Positions 1-8,023 of a DNA stretch of 64,000 bases are shown piece after piece. A program made the position numbers and the translations under genes. The stretch is from Streptomyces sp. AM 2-1-1 (GTDB lineage Bacteria; Actinomycetota; Actinomycetes; Streptomycetales; Streptomycetaceae), in contig NZ_CP119147.1 of the NCBI RefSeq assembly GCF_029167645.1, forward strand, positions 3,472,001 through 3,536,000, given 5' to 3'. Every line of letters begins with the position of its first letter. The stretch's first letter is position 1. Below the pieces are notes generated by a model. It was not told the origin of the DNA. It worked only from the letters and a program-made list of their open reading frames with translations, and did no database searches.

Positions 1-192
1 CGCCTCTCCTCGCCGTGCCGCTCCCGGGGGGAACGGCCGTCCACCGCACCTGGATTGTCATGAATGCGCCGCAATGGCGGGTACCCCCGCGATGTCCCCG
101 CATGCGCGCCGAGCCGGTGTCCCTCCCGCGGGCCGAGGGTGGAGGTCCGGCGCGCCACCGCTCCGCACTGCGCCCCACGGCGGCCGTCGGCC

Positions 193-783
193 TCAGGGAA
201 GCCGCCGCCACCACACCTTCGGTACGCGATGGATCAGCCACGCGCTCGCCAGCCCCAGCGCCGCACCGGCGGCCACGTCGCTCGGGTAGTGCGCCCCGGA
301 CTGGACCCGCTCCACCGCCACCACACAGGCGGGTACGGCGCAGAGCGCCCCCACGACCGGTGCGGCGCCCGCGACCGCCGCGCTGAATCCCACGGCGGCG
401 GCGGTGTGGCCGGAGGGGAAGGAGGAGCTGTCGGGGCGGTCCTCGACCCCGTCGTGCGGTATCAGCTCGGCGGGCGGTCTGCGCCGCTCACACAGCTGCT
501 TGCCCACACCGTTGGAGAGGAGTTCCGCCAGCCCCATGGCGGCCAGCCCGGCGACCGCCGCCCTGCGGTGACGACGGCCACCGACGGCCGCCATCAGGCC
601 CGCCGCCGCCCACCACAGCTTGGTGCGCTCGGCCGCCGACTCCACCGCCGGCAGGATCTCCCGCGTCACCGGCGACCTCCAGTGCGCCACCCGGCTGGTC
701 AGCAGGCGGTCCCCCTGCCGCAGCGCCGCCAGTCCGGCCCGGTACACCGGCCCCGCCTCCGTGCCGATCGCCCTCTCGTACAC
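193..783 (-). CDS. PAP2-family membrane phosphatase
   Basis: Predicted 196-residue phosphatidic-acid-phosphatase type 2 / haloperoxidase-fold protein, probably dephosphorylating a membrane lipid phosphate. The three family motifs are visible: a K-x6-RP motif in KQLCERRRP, then PSGH in SFPSGHT, then an E-R-x5-H-x3-D motif in ERVQSGAHYPSDV. Several hydrophobic segments lie between them. The reading frame stays open far upstream, but that part overlaps the YihY gene out of frame. I place the start at GTG 783, preceded by GGACGG. The gene follows the YihY-type gene on the same strand after a 62-bp gap, so the two may be co-transcribed. Substrate unknown; confident about the fold, less about the exact start. 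Confidence 0.85.
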   Translation of the reverse strand: MYERAIGTEAGPVYRAGLAALRQGDRLLTSRVAHWRSPVTREILPAVESAAERTKLWWAAAGLMAAVGGRRHRRAAVAGLAAMGLAELLSNGVGKQLCERRRPPAELIPHDGVEDRPDSSSFPSGHTAAAVGFSAAVAGAAPVVGALCAVPACVVAVERVQSGAHYPSDVAAGAALGLASAWLIHRVPKVWWRRLP

Positions 784-845
784 CGCTGTCCCGTCCTTCT
801 GCTCATCATGGAGGCCTGCCGGGTCCCGGCCCGGCCCCGGCCGTG

Positions 846-1967
846 TCAGCCGAGCCGGCGGCGGTCCTCGTCGGACCACTTGCTGGTGTCGCGCGGTTCG
901 ACGTAGGGCTCCTCGTCCTCGGGGAGACCGCCGACGATGGCCCGCTCCCGGCTCATCTCGGCGTCGAACTCCAGGCCGAGGAGGATCGCCAGGTTGGTGA
1001 TCCACAGCCACACCAGGAAGACGATTACCCCGGCGAGGGCCCCGTACGTCTTGTTGTAGGAAGCGAAGTTGGCGACGTAGAGGGCGAAGCCCGCCGAGGC
1101 GATCAGCCAGATCAGCAGCGCCAGGAAACTGCCCGGCGTGACCCAGCGGAAGCCCCGTCCCCGGGCGTTCGGCGCGGCCCAGTAGAGGATCGCGATCATG
1201 AAGGTGACCAGGACCGCGAGGACGGGCCACTTCGCGATCGACCACACCGTCAGCGCGGTGTCCCCGACGCCCAGGGCCCCGCCCGCGCGGCTCGCGAGGG
1301 GCCCGGTGAAGACCACGATCAGGGCGCTGATCACCGCCATCACCATCAGGATCACCGTCAGCACCAGGCGCAGCGGCAGGACCTTCCACACCGGGCGCCC
1401 CTCGGGCACGTCGTAGACGGCGTTGGAGGAGCGGATGAACGCCGCGATGTAACCGGACGCCGACCACACCGCCAGCAGCAGACCCACGACGGCCATCACC
1501 GAACCGATGCCGCCGTTGCCCTGCAGCTGCCGCACGGCGTCGGACAGGATGTCGCGGGCCGGCCCCGGAGCGAGCTTCCGCAGGTTGTCCATGACCTTCT
1601 GGGTGGTCGACTCCCCGGCGAGGCCGAGGATCGAGACCAGCACCAGCATGGCCGGGAAGAGCGAGAGGACGCTGTAGTACGTCAGGGCGGCGGCCCGGTC
1701 GCTCAGCTCGTCGTCCTTGAACTCCGTCGCCGTACGCTTCAGCACCGCCCACCACGACCGCTTGGGCATCCCGGTCGGGGCGTCGGGAGCGTTGCGCTCC
1801 ACCTCCGGATCGGGGCCGGCGTTCTCGGTCTCGTGCCCGCCCTGGTCGTCGCGGGCGGCCTCGCCGCGGGCCGCGGCGTCGGCGCGGGGCTCGGCGCGGT
1901 GGTGCCCGGCGAGCGGGAGAGCGCCGGGTTCTTCCTGGTCGTGGGGTGATGCGGGGGTCGATGCCAT
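846..1967 (-). CDS. YihY/BrkB-family (virulence factor BrkB-like) membrane protein
   Basis: 373-residue integral membrane protein of the YihY/UPF0761 family (once misannotated as RNase BN). After a hydrophilic Asp/Glu/Arg-rich N-terminus of about 85 residues, the conserved family pattern appears: AAALTYYSVLSLFPAML, then about five more hydrophobic helices, including a W-x-S-x2-Y-I segment (VWSASGYIAAFIRSSNAVYD). A hydrophilic C-terminus follows, ending in a W-S-D-E-D acidic/basic tail. Function is unknown across the family. The ATG at 1967 was chosen over an in-frame upstream codon at 2084 because the extra 39 residues are Arg/Gly-rich low-complexity sequence. It probably forms an operon with the PAP2 gene downstream. 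Confidence 0.88.
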   Translation of the reverse strand: MASTPASPHDQEEPGALPLAGHHRAEPRADAAARGEAARDDQGGHETENAGPDPEVERNAPDAPTGMPKRSWWAVLKRTATEFKDDELSDRAAALTYYSVLSLFPAMLVLVSILGLAGESTTQKVMDNLRKLAPGPARDILSDAVRQLQGNGGIGSVMAVVGLLLAVWSASGYIAAFIRSSNAVYDVPEGRPVWKVLPLRLVLTVILMVMAVISALIVVFTGPLASRAGGALGVGDTALTVWSIAKWPVLAVLVTFMIAILYWAAPNARGRGFRWVTPGSFLALLIWLIASAGFALYVANFASYNKTYGALAGVIVFLVWLWITNLAILLGLEFDAEMSRERAIVGGLPEDEEPYVEPRDTSKWSDEDRRRLG

Positions 1968-2133
1968 GGTTCCACGAGTGTCCGCGTCACGGGATCGGAA
2001 ACGGCCCGGTGCGGTGCCGCGTCGGGACGACCGGTCGCCGGGTCCCCTCGGACGGTGCCGGGAGGAGCCGCGCGGACCCCTCACCGGGGGTACGGCGGCG
2101 CCCCGCCGGCGGGAGGCCGACGGGGCGAGGGGG

Positions 2134-2180
2134 GCGCGGGGCCCGGGAGGTGACCGGAGGTGACCGGCCGGGCCCCGCGC
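2134..2180. terminator. Long GC-rich hairpin between the Ig-like secreted protein gene and the YihY gene
   Basis: A perfect 13-bp inverted repeat (GCGCGGGGCCCGG at 2134-2146 pairs with 2168-2180) encloses a 21-nt loop that contains a tandem copy of AGGTGACCGG. It lies 16 bp past the stop of the upstream minus-strand gene. No clear T-tract follows, as is common for Streptomyces terminators. Confidence 0.5.
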
Positions 2181-2195
2181 GCGATCCGTGAGGGA

Positions 2196-4199
2196 TCAGT
2201 TGGTGACGTAGAGGTACTTCCAGGCGCTGTAGGCCGTCGAGTTCACGGTGTCACCGGAGTAGTCGACGCCCCTGACGTACGCCGACCTGATGCGGAACTT
2301 GGCGCCGACGGAACCGGCCCCCGGCTTGCCCAGGTCGACGATCGTCCGGCCGGCGGAGTCCAGCGCGAAGTACTCCGAGCCGCCGTCGCGCCAGGCGCCC
2401 GCGTAGTACACCTGGATGTCCATCCGCTGCTTGCGGCCCGGGTAGGCGTTGATCGCGGTGTGGAAGTACGGGGCCGTCGTCTTGTGGATCCAGTAGTAGT
2501 TCGTCGCGCCGATCTTCCCCGTCTTGTAGTGCCGGGAGATGGCCGTGACGACCTTGGCCTGGCCTCCCGACCACACCATGACGGTCTTCGGCGCGGTCCG
2601 GGCGTCACCGTCGTACACGGCGTAGACGACCGAGTCCCGGTACATGTTCAGGGTGCCGGAGAACTTGCCCGCGCTGTTCACCGTGCCGGTCTTGAGCAGG
2701 TACTTGCCCTTGCCGTCGCCGGCCCGGTCCGCGACGAGCTTCACCGTGCGGTTCTTGTACGTCGCCCCGAGGGTGGCGGTGAAGGCGACCGGCTGCCCGT
2801 AGGCGAACACCTTCTTGTTGTTGTTCAGGGTGAGCGCGACCGCCGTCCGGGACACCGCGACGGTGTCGGAACCGCTCGCCGCGGAGTGCGCGGCGTCGCC
2901 CGCGTACGCGACCTTATACGTCACGTTGCCGCCGGCGGACGTCGTGTCCGCGAAGGAGAACGCACCGCCCCCCTTGGTCACGACCGCGGGGAGCGCCTTG
3001 CCCTTGGGGTACTCGAGGTCGGTACGCGTCACGGTCAGCTTGGTCCCGACGGGCACCGCCACGCTCGCGGTGATCTTGCCGGTGACGGTCAGGGCCTTGG
3101 CGCGCGTCGCACTGGCGGGCGCGCTCACCGTGACCGTCGGGAGCGACTTGGTGGGCTCCCCCAGGACGCGCAGGGAGAACACGCCCAGGCTGTTCTCCGA
3201 CACCGCGAACAGCCTGCTGCTGTCCGGTGCCCAGGCCAGGGCGCCCGTCACGAGGAGGTCTCCGCCCGACGACGTTCCCGTGTTGGGGAAATCAAAAGTC
3301 CGAACGGAAGTCGGCGAGCCGTGCGAGAAGACGTGGACGTCCGGGTCGTAGGAGGAGTCGGTGCCGCCCGCGACCGCGCCGTTCGGGGCGACGTCCACGG
3401 CGACGGGGTAGCTGGTCGACCGGTACTCCACGACCGGCGAGAGGTCGGTGGTGGAGAACGCCGCGTGCACGTAGGGCGCGCCGCTGGCGGTGATGACCTC
3501 CTTTCCGTCCGGGGTGATGTCCAGCTCCCGGAGGTTCCCGGCCACCGGCCGGCTGACGCGCAGCGCCAGTCCCGTGTCCGACACGTCGTAGACGCTGACG
3601 GTGGAACCCTCCCGCACGCCGACCGCCAGCACGCCGGGAGCGGCCGAGTCGGAGCCCAGCTCCGGGGCCGCGGCGCCGTAGCCCGCCTCGGGACTCTGCT
3701 GGGAGGGCTGGACCACCGGCTCGGGGCCCGACAGGTCCAGCGAGCCGATGCGCCCGCTGTACCCGAACCACAGCTTGCCGCCGGCCTGGGCGAGCGTGCT
3801 GACCCCGTCGAGACCGCCGAGGGCGTAGCTCTCGCTCTGTGCGTACGTCTTCGTGTCGACCGCGACGATCCGGCTGCCGCCGGTGACGGCCGCGTACACC
3901 CGGCCGGAGTCGGCGGAGAGCTCGAGGCCGTTGACACCCAGGAGGCCGGTGAGGGTGGCGACCGTCGTGCCCGCGTAGTCGGTGACGACGATCTTGCCGG
4001 CGGTCGGATCCGATATGTAGACCCGCTGGTGGACGCCGTCCACCACGACGTCTCCCGCCGACTTCAGGGAGACGACCTTCGAGGTGTCGGCCGCCGCGGC
4101 CGAACCGGCCGTCATGACGCTCAGCGTCGCCGAGCTGAAGAGGACCGCGAGCGCCGTCGCAGCCGTGATCGTGCGTCTGCGCATCTGTCCGCGCACCAT
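2196..4199 (-). CDS. Secreted beta-propeller / Ig-like repeat protein
   Basis: 667-residue exported protein. Residues 1 to about 37 form a signal peptide (MRRRT, then a hydrophobic core, then Ala-x-Ala at AGSAAAA). Residues about 40-340 carry YVTN-type propeller blades with short repeats such as VYISDPTAGKIVVTDY and VYAAVTGGSRIVAVDT. About 355-560 looks like two Ig-like (Big) domains of beta strands (VTVSAPASATRAKALTVTG and a second copy near KKVFAYGQPVAFTATLG). The C-terminal 100 residues are Tyr/Trp rich and have no sortase motif. The frame is open upstream to 4865, but ATG 4199 has a strong ribosome site (GGGGGG, 8 nt spacing) and gives the clean signal peptide. It stands alone with its own leader region. 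Likely an extracellular surface or binding protein; ligand unknown. Confidence 0.85.
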   Translation of the reverse strand: MVRGQMRRRTITAATALAVLFSSATLSVMTAGSAAAADTSKVVSLKSAGDVVVDGVHQRVYISDPTAGKIVVTDYAGTTVATLTGLLGVNGLELSADSGRVYAAVTGGSRIVAVDTKTYAQSESYALGGLDGVSTLAQAGGKLWFGYSGRIGSLDLSGPEPVVQPSQQSPEAGYGAAAPELGSDSAAPGVLAVGVREGSTVSVYDVSDTGLALRVSRPVAGNLRELDITPDGKEVITASGAPYVHAAFSTTDLSPVVEYRSTSYPVAVDVAPNGAVAGGTDSSYDPDVHVFSHGSPTSVRTFDFPNTGTSSGGDLLVTGALAWAPDSSRLFAVSENSLGVFSLRVLGEPTKSLPTVTVSAPASATRAKALTVTGKITASVAVPVGTKLTVTRTDLEYPKGKALPAVVTKGGGAFSFADTTSAGGNVTYKVAYAGDAAHSAASGSDTVAVSRTAVALTLNNNKKVFAYGQPVAFTATLGATYKNRTVKLVADRAGDGKGKYLLKTGTVNSAGKFSGTLNMYRDSVVYAVYDGDARTAPKTVMVWSGGQAKVVTAISRHYKTGKIGATNYYWIHKTTAPYFHTAINAYPGRKQRMDIQVYYAGAWRDGGSEYFALDSAGRTIVDLGKPGAGSVGAKFRIRSAYVRGVDYSGDTVNSTAYSAWKYLYVTN

Positions 4200-4415
4200 G
4201 AATAGAACCCCCCAGGGTGAAGAAAGTGTGTGAGCGTCCCCGCTGCCGCGAAGCCTATGCGACACCGGTGACAGGTGAGCACCGGGTTTCCCCCTGCGGC
4301 GACCCCCGCCGGCCACACCCGGCAGGACCCAAGTACAACCGGTGCGGGTGGAGTTGCCGGACGTGACGTCCGATTTCCGCCAGCGTCCCGGCGCACCGCC
4401 GAGGACCCTGGCTCC

Positions 4416-4934
4416 ATGACCACCACGTATGCGGTACGAGCCATCGCCCCCGCCGTACTCACCCGGCTCCGGCAACGGGACGACGCGGGCCACACCCGGA
4501 CACCGGCCACCGACCCGGAGGGCGGCGCGCCCCTGCGCTGCTGTCTCCGCCGCAGTGAGGCCGGTGAACGGATCGTCCTCGTCTCGTACGCACCGCTGCG
4601 CCGCTGGGCGCGGGAGACGGGCGCCGAGCCCGGCCCGTACGACGAGTGCGGACCGGTCTTCGTCCATGCCGAGGAGTGCGGCGGCCCCGGCGACGGGCCC
4701 GGATACCCGGCCGGACTCCACGGCCCGCGCCGGGTGTTCCGCGCCTACGACGCCGACGGACACATCCTCGGCGGCAGGCTCGTCGAGATCCCGCGCGAAC
4801 GGGCGGCCGAGGCCGGTCCCGTCCTCACCGAGGTCTTCGCCGACCCGGCGGTGGCGCTGGTCCACGTACGGGCGGTGGAGTTCGGCTGCTTCCTGGCGGA
4901 GGTGCGGCGGGGGCAGGGGTCGTGGAGGGGGTAG
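4416..4934 (+). CDS. DUF1203-like conserved hypothetical protein
   Basis: 172-residue soluble protein. It contains the pattern of the DUF1203 family: a central LVSYAPLRR segment, then GPYDECGPVFVHAEEC, then RVFRAYDADGHI and a C-terminal VHVRAVEFGCFL. No catalytic role is known for this family. The upstream in-frame region (from 4275) is low-complexity, so ATG 4416 (MTTTYAVRAIAP) is preferred, although no strong ribosome site precedes it. Divergent from the secreted protein gene. No signal peptide or membrane segment. Confidence 0.75.
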   Translation: MTTTYAVRAIAPAVLTRLRQRDDAGHTRTPATDPEGGAPLRCCLRRSEAGERIVLVSYAPLRRWARETGAEPGPYDECGPVFVHAEECGGPGDGPGYPAGLHGPRRVFRAYDADGHILGGRLVEIPRERAAEAGPVLTEVFADPAVALVHVRAVEFGCFLAEVRRGQGSWRG

Positions 4935-5084
4935 AGGGGGGTTCCCAGGACCTGCCTCCTCCGCGGCGCCGGCTCTCCGCTCCCGGTGCCGGCGCCGTGG
5001 AGGCGCGTGATGGGGTGGCCGTCAGGCGCACATGCCGGACCCGGACGGCGGGGCGGTGGCGCCCCGACGAGAGGGACCGACGCC

Positions 5085-5399
5085 GTGACCGATCACTGCT
5101 GCGAGGCGATGAACCGCCACGCGCACGTGGAGTGCGACCAGCACGCCGACCCCTTCGCCTGCCCGGACACGCTGATCACCTTCGGGGCCCGGTTCCAGGA
5201 GTACGGACTGATCGTCCAGGACGGCGGCACTTCCGCGATCACCATCGGCTTCTGCCCGTGGTGCGGAGCACGCCTCCCCGAGTCGCAGCGCGACCGGTGG
5301 TTCGACGAGTTGGAGCGCCGCGGGATCGATCCGTGGGAGGACGAAGTCCCCGCCGAGTTCCAGGACGACCGCTGGCTCGCCGGCCCGTCCCGGGAGTGA
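5085..5399 (+). CDS. Small Cys-rich conserved protein (DUF6980-like)
   Basis: 104-residue soluble protein. It starts at GTG 5085 behind GAGGGA (8 nt spacing). An N-terminal Cys pair in DHCCEAMNRHAHVEC, a middle CPDTLITF and a CxxC in FCPWCGARLP near residue 60 suggest a small zinc ribbon. I associate this arrangement with DUF6980, but this is from memory. The C-terminus is acidic (EDEVPAEFQDDRW). No known function. It converges with the next gene, leaving only 21 bp between the stops. That neighbour also has Cys pairs. Confidence 0.7.
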   Translation: MTDHCCEAMNRHAHVECDQHADPFACPDTLITFGARFQEYGLIVQDGGTSAITIGFCPWCGARLPESQRDRWFDELERRGIDPWEDEVPAEFQDDRWLAGPSRE

Positions 5400-5420
5400 G
5401 CCGGGCAGAAGCTGTTCCCC

Positions 5421-6146
5421 TCACCCCATGACCGGGAGGTACGCGGCCGCGTACTCCTCGGCGACGCCGAACACGGACGCACAGCACGGGCACACGGCCT
5501 TGCCGAAGAGATGGGCGATGCCCTCGGCCAGTTTCCGCCGGCCGTCCCGGACCACGGTGTCGTACATCCACCTCCCCGCTCCGGAGAGCTGCTCGGCCGA
5601 TGCCGGACGCAGAGCCCTGCGGTCCACGTCCCCCGCGTGCCAGTCCCGCACGGCCGAGTAGCGCCCGTAGTCGCCGATGGCGAGCGTCACCTCGACGTGG
5701 CAGGCGGGACAGGACACTCGGTAGAAGTCGTCCGAGAAGTCCTCCAGGACCGACGCCCAGTGGTACTGCTCCCGCACCGCCAGGAGGGCGCGAAAAGCCG
5801 GAAGGTACGGGGCCGGTCCCGTCCTCAGGTGCCGGTCCAGCAGGTCACCGAGGGCGATGACCGTCCCGTCGCAGCTCCTCAGCAGGTCGTCGCACCCGTG
5901 GTGGCCCGCCGCGCGGCCGACGATCTCCCCGGCGAGTCCGAGCGCCCTCACGCTCTTCTCCGCCAGACGCACCAGGTGCGGCAGGGCCGCGAAGGAGGCG
6001 GGGAACACCAGGTCGCACTCCAGGACGAGGCGGAAGCCCAACTCGGCCCACGTCTCGGTGTCGTCCTGACGTTCCACCCGGTCCAGGAGGCGGGGGACCT
6101 GATCGGTGTCCCCGCGCGCGTCGTACATCCGCGTCCAGCCGGTCAC
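5421..6146 (-). CDS. Conserved hypothetical protein with two Cys-pair motifs
   Basis: About 241 residues. A helical N-terminal part (VPRLLDRVERQDDTETWAELGF) resembles Streptomyces proteins that begin with a W-x-x-x-x-D/A-x-G-x-x-x-x-VP-x-LL pattern. It is followed by an aliphatic middle section and then SCPACHVEV near residue 155 and CPCCASVFG near the C-terminus, which may bind zinc. I do not recognise a named family with certainty. The start is uncertain: GTG 6146 fits the conserved N-terminal pattern, and ATG 6128 is the alternative. The frame upstream of 6146 is Arg-rich and unlikely to be translated. Confidence 0.65.
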   Translation of the reverse strand: MTGWTRMYDARGDTDQVPRLLDRVERQDDTETWAELGFRLVLECDLVFPASFAALPHLVRLAEKSVRALGLAGEIVGRAAGHHGCDDLLRSCDGTVIALGDLLDRHLRTGPAPYLPAFRALLAVREQYHWASVLEDFSDDFYRVSCPACHVEVTLAIGDYGRYSAVRDWHAGDVDRRALRPASAEQLSGAGRWMYDTVVRDGRRKLAEGIAHLFGKAVCPCCASVFGVAEEYAAAYLPVMG

Positions 6147-6184
6147 CGTCGCCGGAGCGCCCGCCCTTGTCGTACGGCCTCCGT

Positions 6185-6379
6185 TCACCGGGAGGGAGGG
6201 CCCTCCGCGCGACGCACGTGCGCGCCGAAGGCGGCCCAGGTCGCAGGAGCGACGACGACGAGGGGGCCGCCGGGGCGCTTGGAGTCGCGTACGGCGACGG
6301 AGCCGGGGGTGTTGAGGGCGACCTCGACGCATTCCTGGTCGACCGTGCTGTAACTGGATTTGGCGAATCGGTAGGCCAT
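6185..6379 (-). CDS. DUF397 domain protein
   Basis: 64 residues, one complete DUF397 domain: W/F-x-KSSYS (here FAKSSYST), then CVEVA, VAVRDSKRPGGP, and a C-terminal WAAFGAHVR. DUF397 proteins in Streptomyces are nearly always paired with an XRE/DUF5753 regulator, as here, and may be the partner or antagonist of that regulator (compare BldB/WhiJ-type loci). The ATG overlaps the TAA of the upstream regulator by one base, implying translational coupling. Confidence 0.9.
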   Translation of the reverse strand: MAYRFAKSSYSTVDQECVEVALNTPGSVAVRDSKRPGGPLVVVAPATWAAFGAHVRRAEGPPSR

Positions 6380-7263
6380 TAGTAGCCGATTCCTTTGCTC
6401 AGTTCTCTGATGAACTCCGCTGAGTCATGCACCGACAGGCTAGCCCTGCAGAGGGAGTTGAAGATGTCCACGAACGATGCTCCCTCCTCCGGATCCTCGA
6501 CCCAGATTTCGGAGCGCTGAGCGTCCATGTGAACGACGTCCATGGCCTCGTCCTCAGCGAACGACAGAATGTTGAAAGGCCCCGTGACGCCCATGTGCCC
6601 GCCTGCCCGGAAGGGAAGGATCTGGATGTGGACGTTGGCCAACTCCCCGAGCTCACACAAGTGCTCAAGCTGGCGCCGCATCACATGGGGCCCGCCGATG
6701 AGCTGGCGGAGACTCGCCTCCCAGATGACCGCGTGCATGCGCAAGGGATCGGGCGCGAAGAGTCGCTGTTGCCTCATGGCACGGGTGGCAACGACCGCCT
6801 CCAGACGGTCCGGGTCATCCCACGAGGACTCCGCGATACCCATCGCCCTGGTGTACTCGGCCGTCTGGAACAGACCGGGGATGAGCGCCATCTGCCACTG
6901 CCTGTTGCGGAGGGCACCGTCTTCCATGGCGATGTACTCGCTGTGCTTACTGGAGTGGACGGTGTCGTTCCACCAGCCCTTGACCTTCCGGCGCTCGCGA
7001 TCCAAGGCGGCCAGCTCCAGCAGACGACCAACGAAGTGCTTGTCACTCACGCCGTAGTAGTCGCACAGCGCGCGGATGTCGGGATCCCGCATGGGGACCC
7101 AGCCGCGCTCCATCTTCACGATCTTCGAGTTGGTCGCGCTGATCGCCTGCGCGGCCTGCTGCTGCGTCTTCCCCGATGCGTCCCGGAGGCGAAGAAGCTC
7201 GCCACCGAGCCTGCGGCCCAACACGGTTGACGTCCGGTTACCAAGTTGCGGTGCGCGATTCAC
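6379..7263 (-). CDS. XRE-family regulator with DUF5753 domain (WhiJ-like)
   Basis: About 294 residues. Residues 10-75 form a helix-turn-helix (LGGELLRLRDASGKTQQQAA, then SKIVKMERGWVPMRDPDIRALCDYYGV). Residues about 100-285 form the DUF5753 domain, with the typical IPGLFQTAEYTRA and RQLIGGPHVMRRQLEHL segments. DNA-binding regulators of this type act with a DUF397 protein encoded next door. GTG 7263 gives VNRAPQLGNRTS, the usual N-terminus of the family; GTG 7308 is an alternative start. A perfect palindrome at 7314-7329, immediately upstream, is a candidate autoregulatory operator. Confidence 0.88.
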   Translation of the reverse strand: MNRAPQLGNRTSTVLGRRLGGELLRLRDASGKTQQQAAQAISATNSKIVKMERGWVPMRDPDIRALCDYYGVSDKHFVGRLLELAALDRERRKVKGWWNDTVHSSKHSEYIAMEDGALRNRQWQMALIPGLFQTAEYTRAMGIAESSWDDPDRLEAVVATRAMRQQRLFAPDPLRMHAVIWEASLRQLIGGPHVMRRQLEHLCELGELANVHIQILPFRAGGHMGVTGPFNILSFAEDEAMDVVHMDAQRSEIWVEDPEEGASFVDIFNSLCRASLSVHDSAEFIRELSKGIGY

Positions 7264-7313
7264 GGAGCCAGTCTCTCGCTCTGCCCGGAGGACGTCGACC
7301 TCCGTCACTCGTT

Positions 7314-7329
7314 GGAGACAATCGTCTCC
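7314..7329. promoter_or_regulatory. Palindrome upstream of XRE regulator (candidate operator)
   Basis: GGAGACAATCGTCTCC is a 6+4+6 perfect inverted repeat. It sits between the divergent XRE gene (start 7263, or 7308) and the small open frame starting at 7356, where an autoregulator would be expected to bind. Function is inferred from position only. Confidence 0.4.
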
Positions 7330-7355
7330 GTTTCACTTGTGCCTAGGAGTCGCGG

Positions 7356-7493
7356 ATGGCTACGTTCAGCACCCACCGCTCGCACAGCGGAGCCGATCGG
7401 CGGAAGTGCACCGTGCTGCCCCGCGTCGGCCTCCACCGGCGTGGCTCCGGCGCGGCCTCGCCACCGCCCGCCCCACGGAGGTACGCGCCATGA
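7356..7493 (+). CDS. Possible 45-residue leader ORF coupled to the ATPase gene
   Basis: Small open frame (MATFSTHRSHSGADRR..., Arg/His/Pro rich, 45 residues) with a ribosome site TAGGAG six bases before ATG 7356. Its TGA (7491-7493) overlaps the next ATG at 7490 in ATGA form, which is typical of coupled Streptomyces genes. No recognised domain, and the composition is basic and low-complexity. It may be a translated leader or a chance frame; the overlap is the main support. Confidence 0.35.
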   Translation: MATFSTHRSHSGADRRKCTVLPRVGLHRRGSGAASPPPAPRRYAP

Positions 7494-7935
7494 CCGCCGC
7501 GACGAGGCTCCCGAACCCGTTCTCCGCGAGGACGTGCTCAGCTACACCCCCGTCCCCGCCGCGGTGCCGCGCTGCCGGCGTCGGGCCAGCCGGCTCGTGG
7601 CGGAGTGGGGGTACCCCGAACTGGCTGACGACACCGCCCTGCTGGTGAGCGAACTGGCGACCAACGCGCTCCTGCACGGCGGTGTCCGGGGCCGTCTCTT
7701 CCGCCTCCGTCTCGCCCTCACCGCGAGCGCTCTGCGGATCGAGGTCACCGACGCGCGGGCGGACCGGCTGCCCGACACCCGCACACCGTTGGACGCGGAC
7801 TGCTACGGACGGGGGCTGCTGATCGTGGCGGAGCTCGCCGACCACTGGGGCGTGGAGCACCGCACGGTGGGCAAGACGGTCTTCGCCGAGTTGTCGCTGC
7901 GACGGCCGGGGTCCACCCCGCCGGCGCCCCGGTAG
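7490..7935 (+). CDS. RsbW/SpoIIAB-like ATP-binding regulator, apparently frameshifted near its start
   Basis: The reading frame to 7935 encodes a GHKL histidine-kinase-like ATPase (HATPase_c_2) of the anti-sigma-factor type. The N-box lies in LLVSELATNALLHGG, the G1-type region in RIEVTDARADRLP, and GRGLLIVAELADHWGV marks the G2 region. The best start is ATG 7490, with GGAGG at 8 nt spacing, but it lies one frame away from the domain. MTAATRLP at 7490 joins in sense to EPVLREDVLSYTP if a single G is restored at about 7514 (CCCGAA versus CCCGGAA). Without that, translation would have to begin at GTG 7534 or 7441, neither with a good ribosome site. The ATPase core itself is intact. Sequencing error and genuine mutation cannot be separated here. 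Confidence 0.65.
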
Positions 7936-8023
7936 CGCGGGCGGTTCTCGCGGCAACGCGGGACGGGCCCGCACTCCGTGGAGCGCGGGCCCGTCCTCGT
8001 ACCTCTCGAACCGGCCGGGGCGG

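Noticed and set aside
1..192. Gene in the first 192 bases
   Set aside because: Only Arg/Pro-rich shadow frames; no ribosome site or domain. May be the promoter of a gene beyond the window.
193..1755. 520-residue reading frame covering PAP2 and part of the YihY gene
   Set aside because: Its first ~320 residues are a shadow of the YihY gene in another frame; only the part from 783 downward has PAP2 motifs.
2160..4205. 681-residue + strand frame over the secreted protein gene
   Set aside because: Antisense to a gene with signal peptide and propeller motifs; composition is Arg/Gly/Val with no domain.
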